Assembly: GCF_037975245.1 (NCBI RefSeq)
Contig: NC_092569.1
Coordinates: 9,526,001-9,590,000 of the forward strand
Reading direction: 5' to 3'
Length of the DNA stretch: 64,000 nt
Origin: Apostichopus japonicus
Lineage: Eukaryota; Echinodermata; Holothuroidea; Aspidochirotida; Stichopodidae
Numbering within the stretch: position 1 is the first letter of the stretch; the number at the start of each line of letters is the position of its first letter. A model generated the notes under the pieces. It saw only the letters and a list, made by a program, of their open reading frames with translations, was not told the DNA's origin and did not search any database. This document shows positions 22,258-35,409 of this stretch, piece after piece. A program made the translations under genes and the position numbers.

Positions 22258-23337
22258 TTTTTCATCCTAAAGCAATCTATGGTTTTCCCATCTGAAATTC
22301 AAAATTTCAGTTTTTTAAGCGTCGTAAAAATAACTGTTGATTATTATTATTCATATTGATTATTATAGTAACATGTCGCTCACCACCTGTGACAGGTTTC
22401 AAAAGGCGGTTTCTGTTTCGATAAAACGTGCAAGTTCTATCGTATCATATAGCCTAAATAACAAATTTACAAGTTATATATTAATTATGTCTCATTCTGT
22501 CAAACGATCTAATTATCGCGTATCTTCAGTAAACTGCTGACAATAACAGCTACGAAAGTAAAATTGCGCGGACTGACAAGCAGAACTTCTCCTGACAAAC
22601 ACTTGACGTAAGGTTGAATTTTCGCTTTCATTGTATGTTAATATACCTCTGCCATACAAGACTGTTTGCATATCGATTACAAAGTGGAATAATGGTTACT
22701 TAGTATTTGATACTTGCTTTGTAAACTACATTTGAAGTACGATCCTTCGATAAAACTGGTAATATGAAACAAGCAAACCACAAGGCAAGACAGTGTAGGT
22801 CTAGCAGTACGTTACGATAATTATTGGCTTTTTTTGTTTGTACAATAGACAATATTATGATTCCAGAATAACTCATATTTTGTATGTACCTTGTATGTAT
22901 ATTATCAATGTTGGGTTACAGTTGCATATTTGTGACACTGACGCTAGAGTAATAACAGATTATCTGATCGTGTTATGTAATATTAAAACAACCGCCTTCT
23001 AATAGATAAGACCATATGTGGCTACAATAACATGAGTGATCGAAGTTATAGAGTTATTAATCTTTCAATCCTATGCAAATGTCACTGTGTCCCACATATT
23101 TAATATGTTGTATTGTTTCATTTGCAAAACTCATGTCTAATTCCATCGTCCCTTTAGCGGTAACGTTGGACTATAGTAACAATCTAGGTATGCTTGCACA
23201 TTTTACATGGTCTGTCTTTAAGGGTTATGTACGGCACAGCGCATTCAACAAGCAAAAGAGCTGCATGAGTTTGTGCTAGACAGTAATAGTTATCTGTCCA
23301 CATATAGCGCCAAAGATACTAATCGGTAACTTCTGAT
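22258..23337. other. Upstream and intron-1 equivalent of copy 2, signal exon deleted
   Basis: Aligns with the upstream region of copies 3-5 until about 22672 (tttgcatatcg), then jumps to 'attacaaagtggaataatgg', which in the other copies lies ~300 bp further on inside intron 1. The missing part is the region that holds the signal-peptide exon. Confidence 0.7.
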
Positions 23338-24411
23338 TCGATATCAATTCATTTATTTGTTTTATCGCCAACTGTGTACAATGCGAAAGGAAGTCTCCAC
23401 AAAGTCTTAAAAAGACTTAAAAAAGTAGGAGACTCCCTGGAAGAAATTTTAAAATAAATAATACAGTATACATAAGGAATAAATATACAGTAATATAATA
23501 ACGTAATGATGCTGAGATGGATACATGAATAGATTATATAATACTAGTACGAGTTAATAAATTCCTTTACAAATGTCTGGTGAATGTGGGATTTGAAGGT
23601 ATAGACTTTTTTGATAGATCATTCCAAATTTGTATTGCTCTATTACGAAGACCGAATTTTCCTATGATACTATGGTAAAAATTGCAATGAGCGTTGTCGG
23701 CTTGTCTTGTGTGATGGTTATGGAAGACTATGTTACTACATATAAAGTCATTAAAAGTGACTGGCAGTTATCAAATCCATGCTTTGTAGGCAAAAGTAGC
23801 AACCTTGACTGTTATAATATCACCAAGTTTTAATAAATTTAGGGACTAGTATGTTCAAGTGGTGTGGCATTAGCAATGTGACGTATAGCCCTCTTTTGGA
23901 GAATATTAGGCGGTCAATGTTAACATTGTATGTACCAGACCAAATAGTTGTACAGTAGGATAAGTGTGGCAGAACTAATGTTTGATAAAGCATTCTAAGG
24001 ACATACCGTGGGAGGAAATATTTCAGTTTAGATAATAAACCAGTTTTTAGCTACAATGTTACATACTAACGAAATATGGTTATTCCAAGAAAGTTTGCTC
24101 TCAATATTAATACCAAGAAACTTTGTATCAGTTACACATTTAATTATTTTACCGTTCATCGTAATATCTTTATCCCAACGAGATGCTCTTCTACTACTGA
24201 AAAAATATACTTATTCTTATCAATATTGTTACTGAATTTGTTTGCTGCGAACCAATCACAGAACTTATCCAGTTCACAAGAGACAGTACTTTGGAGTGAA
24301 GTTACGTTCTTCGAGTGAAAGAAAGATTGGTGTCATCGGCAAATAAGACTGTATGAGCAATGTTGGAGACATGGCAGATATCATTAACGTATATAATAAA
24401 CAACAAAGGAC

Positions 24412-25172
24412 CTAATAATTTGGATTTGAATTCTTGTATGTAGTATATTGTAACCTTTTTGTGACATTTATGTCTAGCCAATTTAGGGTTATGGTGGCAG
24501 AAGATGGACTAACCCGAGTAGGTTTAGTTATTGTGGGATCAAACCCGCTCGAATAAATAAGGTTATTAAAGTCAGTAGTTATGCTTGCATTAGATAAACC
24601 AATATTAAAATCTCCCATAATATAGGTACTGCAGTGGTCATTAGCGATGGTGCTAAGCATAAGCTGCATATTTAAATTGATATCATCATTCGAACTGTTG
24701 GGAGGTCTGTATACACAACCAACGATAAGCTTTTCGTTGCTATAGGTGTATTCGTTTCAATGAATATCGCTTCAATAGAATTGTTTAAAATAGACAAATC
24801 TGTACGGTGTTTAAAATTACAGTCATTATTTATAAAAAGGCAAACACCACCACCCCTTCTTTCATTACGATGCTGTTCAATTAGTGTGTAATTGTCAATC
24901 TTAATAAGAGGAGATATATCATTTGTAAACCAGGTTTCAGTAAAAACCAATTATGGAAAAATCTTGATTGAACAAAAAGTAGCAATATCGGAAAAATGTT
25001 TCTTTAGACTACGACTATTTTGTTGTAGTAATGATATACACTTATGGAATGGTGAGTTATTAAAAGAATCGACGTCATTGTACTTACAAGATACATTATT
25101 TTCGCCCATATCCTCCGTGGAATTAGTGTTAAAAAGCATAATGGCTAGTAGAAAGTAAAGTTTGGTTGTCAT
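24412..25172 (-). pseudogene. Endonuclease part of the CR1-like LINE
   Basis: Three frames in order (25172-24951, 24950-24672, 24669-24412) carry QQNSRSLKKHF, the TETWF block, an RRGGGVCLFI block and MGDFNI, as in apurinic-like endonucleases of CR1/Jockey-type LINEs. The frame shifts between them disable it. Nearly identical frames occur at 62596-63158. Confidence 0.7.
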
Positions 25173-25366
25173 TTCACTTTAATTAATTGAGTCCAATAGT
25201 AATTTCAGTTAGTTTCTATGGCCTCCTTTATTAGCAGTTCCCGTCTGTCCTTTCTCCTTAGGGCGGAAATTGTAGGTTTCCTCGATCGCTGGTTGTGTGG
25301 TTTTCGTTTGTTGACTGGTTAGCTTCTTCGGTACAGTGTAGACTTTATCGGTTGAAACTGCTCTCT

Positions 25367-26232
25367 TCATTTTTCTTGTGTTTTCTGTTGCCGAAGATTG
25401 GGTTGGGACATTGATGTTGTAGGTAGGTTTTCTTTCTGCGTTTTAAAATATTTATCTGCTGGTTTGGTCTGTTTGTTATTGCTATTTTCACTATGTCTTT
25501 GCTTTGGTAAATCTTCGCTGTCTGTGTCCATGTCGATCGACGTTTCACTTTCACCTGTGTCTAAGTTCGATCTAGTGGCCTGATCTGTCACTTGACTGTC
25601 TTTTCTGGTGTCTCCTTTAAGGTTAGGTTGTTTGTGAACTTCATTATGGTTCTCTTGATCGGATTCTCTTGTTGTCTTTGTCTTGCTGATGGCCAAAGCG
25701 ATGACAGTTAAAGCACTCTGTTGATGGGCATCTTGATTCAGAGTGTCCCAGCTCATCATATTGTTTACTATCTATAGTTTGGACAGTTTCTCATTAGATG
25801 ATCCTCTCCCAAGCAATTGTTGAAAACCCTACTTTGGCCATTATGTTTGAGTCTTATATGAATGCCTCTAATAACAACAGCATATGGTAGACTTTTTACC
25901 TTGCTTGGTAATTCAAGCCGCACAAACCGTGTACCGTTTTGGATGTTGTGAAAATCAATGTAGAATTTATGGGTCCATTCAGATCGAATTTTGCAGCCAA
26001 GATCTGTTAATTTGTCGGTAAGTTCAGAATCATCAATAAAAACAGGGACGTTGAATAAACTTACAGTCAATATATGTTTCGTTACACCCATCACGACGCA
26101 ATCTTCTTTCCCAATGTGTAAACCCGACTCCTGTAACAATTCAGCATCCTTGACGTTTTTAAGTGTGACAATCCATTGCCCAGACCTCACATCCGATAAT
26201 GTTCTTCCTTCCGACGTCACTTGAGAAAGCAT
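25367..26232 (-). pseudogene. ORF1-like (nucleic-acid binding) part of the CR1-like LINE
   Basis: A 154-codon frame (26232-25768) ends in RLKHNGQSRVFNNCLGEDHL with a partial CCHC knuckle. It is followed, after a stop or frameshift, by a 130-codon Lys/Thr/Asp-rich frame (25759-25367). The first frame reads like the gag-type ORF1 of LINEs, with an RNA-binding fold followed by a zinc knuckle. The usual first cysteine of the knuckle has been lost. Confidence 0.6.
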
Positions 26233-27065
26233 TTATCACATCAATAGCGTTAAACGAGCAATCAATTATTTTTATGCTATTCTCCTTCAGGTTGTTGATT
26301 TCTGCCGTTGCTCCATACTAACAGGTGAACGGTGGCTAGAATTAGCAGAACTCATATCTGTAGTGAAGGGCTGACTTGGGCCGAAAGACGCAGCCGCCTC
26401 CAATTCTATAAAACTGTTTCCTTTCAAAATGTGTTCCAAATTCAATTTACCAAGCATTAAAGCAAATGAATCGTTCGTACAATCCAGTAACTAGCATTTC
26501 TCCAATTTCGATGATTTCAGCTACCAAATGGCGGAATTTTTTTGAGAGACATAAATTGTGACATGTTTACGGGTCGCGAACACTTGTCAACTTTCTATGT
26601 CCAAACAGTGTAACATTAATTGGTGTAGGCTATATATAGGCAATCTGTTAACCCCTATCAAGCTCTTCCACTTAATATTTGTTTAACGTCTTTAACGTCG
26701 TCTGGAAATGTTCTGCCATATATGATAGTTTACTCTTATAACCATTAGAACTTATCTGTACTGTGAAAAGACTTTGAAAGATAAATCTATGTGTAAATAT
26801 CAAGGAAACACACGAGTGACGGCTCGCACTACGATATCGTTTCATATTTTAGTGCATGAGAGGTGTAAGAGCTATTTTTATGTTTAGATACTGACCGTAT
26901 TAATTACAACCACTGTGAATTCTTAGGAAAGCAGAGATATGCAAGTTGAATGTTTGTGTTGAGCTGCAGGATAAATTAAGCAGCTTATACACCATGGGTC
27001 TTTCTTTTGAGCTTTCTTTTCAACATGGAATCAATACTAACAAAATTCATTTCGATCTGTAGTAG

Positions 27066-27338
27066 AAGAGACATATCTCGGTTGCTTAGATGCAAAAAAA
27101 GCAGAACTTTCTGGAATGATGGAGAGAGTGGAAAGGAACAACATGACTGTTTCTATGTGTTCTGATATCTGTGGTAAGGGTGCATATGACAAATACGGCT
27201 TACAGTATGGATACCGGTGTTACTGTGGTAACCAAACGGAGATACTCGAAAGCAATGATCGAGCAGAAGGCCAATGTAACAACCCGTGTAAAGGGGCTCC
27301 TAAATGTGGAGGGAATCAGGTAATAGCCATTTACAACT
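27066..27338 (+). CDS. Copy 2 WSC domain 1 exon
   Basis: Opens with EETYLGCLDAKKAELSGMME and is intact, with all eight cysteines. It is the most diverged of the WSC1 exons here (QTEILESN and KGAPKCGG against LTEIFKNN and AGSPKCGG in copy 1). Its NLT sequon is replaced by NQT, which is still a sequon. Confidence 0.8.
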
Positions 27339-27537
27339 GTAAGTTGTATAACAAATTTTTTGACAAAGAAACTTAATAAAATTAACAAAAAAATCCTTGC
27401 GCATATTTTCTCTAATACTAAATGAAGCTTGAGATGCAGATTAAGATATGTATCGATACTAACTTAAAACAATACGAGATTTCCGATATTCATTCTCGTA
27501 TAACTCTCTTTTCTTGCCTTAATTTTTATTTTCAAAG

Positions 27538-27822
27538 ACACGTCATACATCGGATGCTACAGCTATACTCCAAATGAAAGTATACACGTTGGCGGTAGAG
27601 TAGAGTTCTTGACTCCAACTATTTGTCGCGAGATATGTCACACGTATAAGTTTTTCGGCGTGACACAAGGCAGTAAGTGTTATTGTCGTTCCGTCATATC
27701 GAATACTCCACAGAGAAATGATGACGAATGTAATGAATTACCTTGTCAAGGAGGACCCACGTGTGGAGGATCTGGGTACATCGCTATTTGGGACTTCGTT
27801 AACCGCACTCCGAAGGATTCTG
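27538..27822 (+). CDS. Copy 2 WSC domain 2 exon
   Basis: Same length (285 nt) and cysteine pattern as copy 1, with differences concentrated at the start (YIGCYSYTPNESIHVGGRVE). No stop. Confidence 0.8.
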
Positions 27823-28050
27823 GTAATATTTCATTAGTAAATACAAGTACATGTTTGGACATATTGATCTTATTCACGTTTTAGTGATCTTATTTCTTTA
27901 GGAAATTATCTACGAAAAATCATTGCAACGAAGTGTATTGAACAATGTATCTGTAGTCGATATATAATACAAACTTCGAACTAGATGAACACTAAACAGC
28001 CAATCATGTTGCCACGTAATAGTATTAACATCAAACTGTGATGGTCGTTA

Positions 28051-28418
28051 CACATACATACATACATACATACATACACACATACATACATACATACATA
28101 CATACATACATACATACATACATACATACATACATACATACATACATACATACATACATACATACATACATACATACATACATACATACATACATACATA
28201 CATACATACATACATACATACATACATACATACATACATACATACATACATACATACATACATACATACATACATACATACATACATACATACATACATA
28301 CATACATACATACATACATACATACATACATACATACATACATACATACATACACACATACATACATACATACATACATACATACATACATACATACATA
28401 CATACATACATACATACA
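28051..28418. repeat. (CATA)n tetranucleotide microsatellite
   Basis: About 90 near-perfect CATA units with only a few CACA interruptions. Because the repeat has no stop in several frames it yields long open frames on both strands (Thr-Tyr-Ile-His and Met-Tyr-Val-Cys repeats); these are not genes. It sits where intron 3, linker exon 1 and part of intron 4 should be in copy 2. Confidence 0.97.
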
Positions 28419-28426
28419 CGCACACC

Positions 28427-28438
<12 letters not shown>

Positions 28439-28466
<28 letters not shown>

Positions 28467-28515
28467 TTTATATATATATATATATAAACATATATATATA
28501 TGTATATATATAAAC

Positions 28516-28571
<56 letters not shown>

Positions 28572-28572
28572 T
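28439..28572. repeat. (TA)n microsatellite adjoining the CATA array
   Basis: TA dinucleotides interrupted by ttta and taaaca units; homologous in place to the TA tracts of copies 1 and 3. Confidence 0.95.
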
Positions 28573-29607
28573 AGACGCTCCACAAATAGTGCATGATCCA
28601 TCGGCATTTTTTGTTTACGTCATACCGTTTCGGATATTACAGCAGTTTTTATGAGCTGTTACTTTTAATTATTCCTGTTGTTATTTATTCAGAAATATCT
28701 GCATCCATAACAGTACCTTCACCTTACGACAGTTTCGCTGTACTGCAAAGGTGATCATCGTTTTTTTCCAGTTTACTAAAGACTTTTGTAGAGGCTTGAG
28801 TATTAAATTCGTTGATTTAGTTCCAAAACTTATAAACTTTAATAGCTCAATCGTTACAGAGAACGGCGTTTATAATCATGATCTTACGGATTTTAATCCC
28901 GTTCTAGATAAAGTTTTCTTTATATTTATATTTTATAATTTAACATTCAGTTTACACTGTTCATTTAAATAAACAACATTTCAGTAGGTTATTATACTGC
29001 CCAACTCACATGTAGTTCATTCGACTTATCAAGCATGTCCCTGTTCGTGACCATCATTTATAATATAGTTAACAGATCTGCGGACACTTACAAAAACATC
29101 GTCCTTATCATTCTAATAGGCATTAAAAATCATCAAAATAGCTGCAACTTCCATCAGAATCCATCAAAGTTGACCATTTTACAAGTATCTTCCTAATTCC
29201 AGTTTTATTAATGAATTAATGTTAGCTAATTATGCACATTCATGATGTAATGGAAACGAATGCCTAATTTTCTGTTATGTCATCCATTTGTTTTCACAAC
29301 AAAACTTTGAAAAGAGGAATATCACATTATTCAAATAATATACGTAAGTTATTTATGAGAGGTTCACTTGTTAATGACTGAAATAAGACATTTTGATGAG
29401 CGCAAACACTCACCGTCATAGAGTGCTAATGATTTTCCCAGATTTTTCAAAACTTCAAAATGTGTGTATCTTGGAAACGAAAAGTGCTTTTCTGAGATGT
29501 CAACAGATTTTGAATGAGAATATCACACGCAAAAAGTGTACTGAATATGGGGCAAACTGGCTCGATGTCCTCTTAGTATTTTAAATTAACTTTCTCTTTG
29601 TCGACAG

Positions 29608-29674
29608 TTTTTCCCGCTCTTTCGTTTACTCTTGGATGCTTGGTTGTGATCGGAGTTTTACGGATCTCACGAAA
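29608..29674 (+). CDS. Copy 2 transmembrane exon
   Basis: 67 nt with intact acceptor (tcgacag) and donor (gtaagt). Reads FPALSFTLGCLVVIGVLRIS, with one Pro not found in copies 1 and 3. Confidence 0.75.
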
Positions 29675-30054
29675 GTAAGTTCATCTTTTGCATTGAGAAC
29701 TTTTACGTAATATGCAGTTATATTAAATTTCCCTCGAAGTAGAGTCAATATTACTCTTAGCCTTTCTCAGCTGAGGACAGGATTTTTTACAATTCACAGT
29801 TTTGTGAAGCGTCATTTTCCTCTATAGGACCTTTTTATTTTTTATTGTTTAGCCAGCAACCATTCTGCTATCCCTTCAAAATATAAAGCATGTTTTCCCT
29901 TCGTAAAGATGGCTGAGAAGCTCAATTTATAATCTTTGGAAAAGGTTATATATAAACCGGCTAGGTTTGGTTTGTCTCTTGTAATGCAATCAAAGGTCTA
30001 CTTTAACCTCAACATCTCTCATGTCTAGACTTATTTCGTGCTGATTCACAATAC

Positions 30055-32420
30055 TTTTTTTCCACTGTATTTATTTACAATACCGTAACACATAATACAA
30101 AAGAATCAGCAAAAGACTTACATAAGAAGCTTACATAAAGAAATCATAGAAGTCGTTAAGGTTACACAAATTGTTGTTTTGCTTAGAAATGAAATAGTGC
30201 AGGTCAAGTTGAAAGCGAAACTTAATATAAAATTCCTGCACATGTGGGATTTTGTTATTCAACCTACAAGTATAAATGTACTTTTTAGCATGCAAAATTA
30301 AAAAGTTCACAGGATTATCTATATCACCAAAATCACCAAAACAAATGTTGGTCAAATTAAAAGTATAATTAATTTTAATGCAATTTGAATTCACTGCCTC
30401 CCAGAATCGCTCAACGTGACAACAATTACAAAACAAATGTATAAGCGTTTCATCGGCATTCTTGCAAAATGAACAAAGTGGAGAATTAACCATTTTCATT
30501 TTATAAAGCAAGCTATTTATGCCTAATATACGATGTAGAAAACGCAATTGTAAATATGATACTTTGGGGTCATTCACAGCCGTAAAAGGCAGCCTAAAAA
30601 TCTTATTCCAAAATATTTTCACTGGAAAATTCATAGCTTGCCTCTTCATAATAGACGACGGCGGCGTGCAGAGACCGGTAATTAGCTTATTATAAACATT
30701 TTTTGTTATTTTATGTGTGCCAGTGTGCGCATGCACATATTAAAGTTATTTTCACTCATTGGGAGCAAAACAGAATCATGGTACCCCCTCCAATAACTAG
30801 GAATGGCGTGAATAATCCCAAAGTACGAAGTAAAAGGAAAATTTCTAATATATATTTTCGCTTGAAACGTGTTATATGGAATTACCGAGCCATCATTTTT
30901 AATGAAATCTTTCACATAAATTGTTCTGTGATTTAAAAGATTATACTGGAAAATTACTTTATTGTTAACCAATATATGACTGTCGTTTAAAATGATTTCA
31001 TTACCATAATTACTGTCTGGATGATAAAAATTAAACTCAGCCCAAGCCTCACACACTCTTCTTCAAAAAATATTAGAAATACAAGAAACTGCCTCCTTAT
31101 TGAAATTACATTTAAAAAGAAAAGCACCACCGAACTGTTTTAGGTACAAATCAAAAAACATTTTCCAGTTTCCTCTCTGAGGGGCTAAATACCGTTTTAC
31201 CCAGCTACAGTTTAGACTTTTAATAAAAGATTCAATATCTGTCATATCAAAGCCACCATTAACTTCCTTATTAATAAGGGTGCTCCATTTAATCTTATAA
31301 GGTTTATTGTTCCAAATAAAATTATACACAATTTTATTAACCTCTTTAATGAAACTAAGAGGAGGATTTGGTAGAACACTAAAAAGAAAAAAAAGTTGCG
31401 AAATGGCCAAGCTCTTAATTATAGTTATTTTACCAGTTGGTGTTAAGTCACGTTTTGACCACATCCCAAGTAACTGTTTGAGCCTGGATAATTTGGGAAG
31501 ATAATTCAACGAAAAGAAACCTTCATTCTTTGTAGTAAATGTGACACCAAGATATTTCACGGGACCAAGGTTAACATTAAAACCATACTCATGAAAATAC
31601 CAGGGAACCCTTGAAACCATAGCACCCAATGGAAAAAAGAATGATTTGCTGAAATTAATTTTTAAACCCGAAGCGGCATAGAAATTATTAAGAATGTTTA
31701 CAACCTCTACAAGAGAAGCGCGTGAACCATCTAAAAATAAAACAGTATCATCGGCATATTGTGAAACTCTAATTTCAGAGTTATTAATAGATATACCCTT
31801 GATACGACAGCTTGTTTTAACCATGAATGTGAGAAATTCTGAACATAAGATAAAGAGGTAAGGACTGAGTGGACAACCCTGTCTTACACCTCGAGTAATA
31901 CTAAAATACTGAGAGAGATGACCATTGTTAATAACACAAGATGTGACGTTCCCATAATAAGTTCTAACCCACCTAATAAAATTTGGACCAAAATTGAAGA
32001 ATTTTAAACTTTGATAAAGACACTCCCAGTCCAAACAATCAAAAGCCTTTTCAAAATCTAGAAACAGAAGAGTACCTGAAATATTGTTGGAATTACAATG
32101 ATCAATGAGGTCTAAAACTAGTCTAATGTTCTCACCGATGAAACGTCCTTTTAAGAATCCAGTTTGCTCATCACTAATAATGTAATTTAAAACACGCTTA
32201 ATACGGGTTGCCAAGCATTTGGCTCCAATCTTGTAGTCAGTATTTAAAATTGCTGTAGGCCTCCAATTTTTCAAATATTGTAAATCTTTTGAAGGCTTTG
32301 GAATCAAAGAGATTATTGCCCTGCCCTGTTCATCGGCTAAGTGTGTACAACTGAAAGCAAAATAAAGAGAATTAACTACAAAGTTACCTAAAATGTCCCA
32401 AAAATGTACATAAAATTCAA
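30055..32420 (-). mobile_element. 5'-truncated L1/Tx1-like LINE insertion in copy 2
   Basis: A 2366-bp insertion in intron 6, flanked by a 14-bp target-site duplication (ctgattcacaatac at 30041-30054 and 32421-32434). It begins on the + strand with eight T, the poly(A) tail of a minus-strand element. The corresponding site in copies 1 and 3 is empty. It contains the reverse transcriptase and C-terminal region only, so it is a classic target-primed, 5'-truncated insertion younger than the duplication that made copy 2. Confidence 0.93.
30131..32420 (-). pseudogene. LINE ORF2 fragment: reverse transcriptase and C-terminal domain
   Basis: The frame running from 32420 (inside the insertion) to 31063 shows the reverse transcriptase motifs in order: ISLIPKPSKD, LLFLDFEKAFD (palm aspartate), RGVRQGCPLSPYLF, and SQYADDTVLF (catalytic YADD). 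The order and wording fit the L1/Tx1 group. The reading continues after a +1 shift at 31056-30706 and another shift at 30736-30131, where FLHRILGINSLL is followed by CSFCKNADETLIHLFCNC. The N-terminal endonuclease is missing. The two frameshifts mean no active enzyme. Confidence 0.88.
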
Positions 32421-33369
32421 CTGATTCACAATACGCTCCGAATGTTTTGGTTTGCATTATCTCATGAATTCATGACCACATGAACAATCATCCAACAAGA
32501 CACGAGCGCCATTTCAAACAGCTATCATCTTTGCACAAAAAATGTTTTCAGTTGTAAAATTTAAGGTCATAGTACATTCCATGGGAATTTATGTAAACGT
32601 TTAACTTAACTTTCAGTTCAGCAATTGATACAGAGTTGTCAATGACATACTGTGACAAGATTAGTACCGAAGGACTTACAGCCTACACCATGTTTTTAAA
32701 TGTTAACCAAGATTGAAGATTTTTGTATGAATCTGAAAAAGGAACTGATTATCAGAATGTTAAGCCATTGGCACGAAGCACAAGTGGGAATTCTGACTGC
32801 TGACTGCAGTTGATCTGTAAACATTGCAACAAAAGATATCCGATGTAGCCTATGGGTAGACAAAAACTAGCTCAAACGTGTCTAAGTAACACAGTAACGT
32901 ATTAAGATTTCCAATAGTTCTTCCCTTGGGTGCATTCCTCTTGATTATACAAAATACTTGGTACACAAAACCCGTAATTGCTGTGAATTACTTTCTGGTC
33001 TGTTAGTGTATTCATAGGCTCCCGTAAACAATATTTCAGTGACATGCATTTTGGGGCTGATTTTGAAACAACATTAAAGCCGACACTAATTGTGTCGTAT
33101 GAAAATATTGTGACATATGAACATTTGAAGCCAACATTAAAAATTCAACACGCAATTCCAGACCCGACAATACAGAGTTGTGGTCACGATATTGAGGCTG
33201 AATTATTTCCAACATAGGCACGACATGTGGACTCCAATTTTACCAAGCCTGACATGGATTGTGTCACAATTGACAAGGATTCTGTACGTTAATCAAGTCC
33301 ATAGAGCCAGTGCTATTACCCTAGATTTCTATGACGCAAGTGGATGGGAACTCAGTCCATTGCATTCTT

Positions 33370-33610
33370 GTCACTCGTCTTCCTCTCTCTTCCCCTTTCC
33401 TCATCCTTGTCACTCCTCTGCATATTCCCCATCCTTGTCACTTTGTCTGCCCCTTTTCCTCATTCCACATCCTTATCACTATCTGCCCATTCTCTTTCCT
33501 AATTAATGTCACTGATAATCCCCTTCCCCTCCTTCCACACTCTTGTCACCCATGTTCCCCGTCCCCTTCCCCTCGTTATCTGCCATCATTAACCATCTTG
33601 TTTTTCCTTC
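33370..33610. repeat. Pyrimidine-rich minisatellite, copy 2 intron
   Basis: Counterpart of 17790-18005, with the same catccttgtcact core. The open frames over it have no coding signal beyond composition. Confidence 0.8.
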
Positions 33611-34259
33611 CTTCCCTATCCTTGCCGCTGTAGCACATAACAAAATATCCCAATGTGGGTTCTTGATGCACCAACAACAACCTAAAGTACTTTTGATACA
33701 CTTACATTAATTCAATATAGATCAGAGTATAACGAAATATATATAGTGTTTCCTGGTTGAGGGCTTTTAAGGTGTCATACTCAACCCTATAAACATAATA
33801 TTAACAACAGCAAATGGATTTACAAAGATCACAATAATATTGACTGTACCTGTAGGCTCACTATAGCACTTACAGATAATCCGCACTATAATATAAATAC
33901 ATTCTGTGTGCATTCTGGCATCACAGGAGATTACAAAATTACACCTAATAAGGGCTGCTATTCTGTGTGCACATTGCCATCACAGAACTAACATGTATAT
34001 ATTCACATATAATATACACAAGGTGAGCACATGTAAAATGACCAGGCACCTGAGAGATCTGAGCAAAGTTAAAAGATGAATTCTTACCTGTCTGGAAATA
34101 AATATAGTTATTTCTATAATCTTCTGACTTGTCACTACTGCTGCGTGTATGGCAGTTTCGATTGTCTTGGTGAATGGTAAGGTTGCTTAGGTGATAGGGT
34201 GTTTTAAGCAGTTTTGAAACAAAGGGAAGCTTTGTATGAAATTAATTATCCCACCCTAC

Positions 34260-35320
34260 AGGGCAAGATCTTACTTAACACTTTTATCAATCTTTATTTG
34301 TTCATATAGAAAATATTTTAACAAAGAAATCCTATAAATGTTATATTTTAACATTTAGTAAATTTGAAAAATATTTAAAGTAGATACTTGTGAAAAGAGA
34401 AAAATATTATTATTGTAAAATTATACTAGCAGCAAGAAAGAGCATTTTCAAAACATATTCCTAAACACCCAGATTAGACCTGCAAACCGTTCTTTACTTA
34501 AATCATGTCTGTAAGACAGATATTTGATGTCATCATAGTAGCTTTTAATACGGTTTCTCTAAGCATTTGGATTGACAAAATATAATTTTCGACCTACAGA
34601 ATAGACTTCAGTTTAGAGTAGAAATGCATATGGTCAGGATTTAAATTATTTACTTTGTAACTGTAAATGTAATGCTTGCAATATACGATAAGCACATAAG
34701 ATAAGTGATGAAGAAGGAGATTATATCCAAAGATAAAATCTTTCTTGGATCAAATAAACTGCCTTCCGAATAAAAGTTGTTCAGTATTAAGAAGAAAGGT
34801 GAAATAACCGGACAACCCCAAAATAGGTGTTTCAGTGTCTCACTGTTTGTGTTACAAAATGTGCAAGAGGGCTCTCATTTTAATCATTAAATACTTTAAG
34901 AAGATGATTTATACCAAGAATACGATGAAGAAACGAAATCGAAAATAAATACATTTTGTTTCAGAAAGAGCTGAGAACTAGAACAAAATCTTAAGAATGA
35001 CATTCCAATCGTCATCTGTTAAGTTGAACGATTCATTCCAATTCAGGTGACCTCGGTGATAGTACAATATGCTCAATCAGTTTTCTGTAAGCAATTTGTG
35101 AAATGCTGTAGTGCTTTAATAATTTTGTATAATTACAGCTTTCAGTATTAAATTCTAAGTCGTTACCTTTCCATTTACAAGAAATTGCTGACATTAAATC
35201 AAACTTAGTCGTAAAAGGGTAGTTATTGCCACTATATCTTATGCCAAAAAAAGTATAAGTTAACCTAGTTCCCTTGTTATCAAAGAGATCTTTCTGATAA
35301 ATGACACCAACACTTACTTA
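34260..35320 (-). mobile_element. LINE 3' fragment, copy 2 intron
   Basis: Homolog of the fragment in copy 1. On the minus strand it keeps stretches such as GVIYQKDLFDNKGTRLTY, WNESFNLTDDDWNVILKI and the LHHLSYVR-type end, broken by frameshifts. Distinct from the younger 30055-32420 insertion. Confidence 0.6.
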
Positions 35321-35409
35321 ACACTTGGCCAGACATTCTCCAGGAAGTGGACCAAACGTTATCCCACATCTTAAACTTATTCCACCATCATCCGAGAACA
35401 GCTAGTATG

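Larger units (their letters stand above)
23338..26594 (-). mobile_element. CR1-like LINE insertion in copy 2
   Basis: Inserted into intron 1 and read on the minus strand, starting at the high-coordinate end. First is an ORF1-like part (26232-25367) with a decayed zinc knuckle (NNCLGEDHLMRNCPN). Next is an endonuclease region (25172-24412) with QQNSRSLKKHF, TETWF and MGDFNI motifs. Last is a short reverse transcriptase part (about 24400-23350) keeping NDICHVSN...VLFADDT and a C-terminal region matching WNDLSKKLKS of the copy-5 element. Several frameshifts and an internal deletion between endonuclease and palm make it dead. The same element occupies the same site in copy 5 (61470 onward), so it predates that duplication. 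Target-site duplications could not be made out. Confidence 0.8.

Noticed and set aside
22177-22359. 60-codon frame beginning MAEWRKALAFEA
   Set aside because: It is the translation of the tRNA-like sequence, a known kind of false protein.
28051-28418. CRISPR-like or satellite array
   Set aside because: Four-base units without spacers; a simple microsatellite.
27981-28487. Open frames of 129-152 codons on both strands over the CATA array
   Set aside because: Pure by-products of a tetranucleotide repeat without stops; no start context and no unique sequence.
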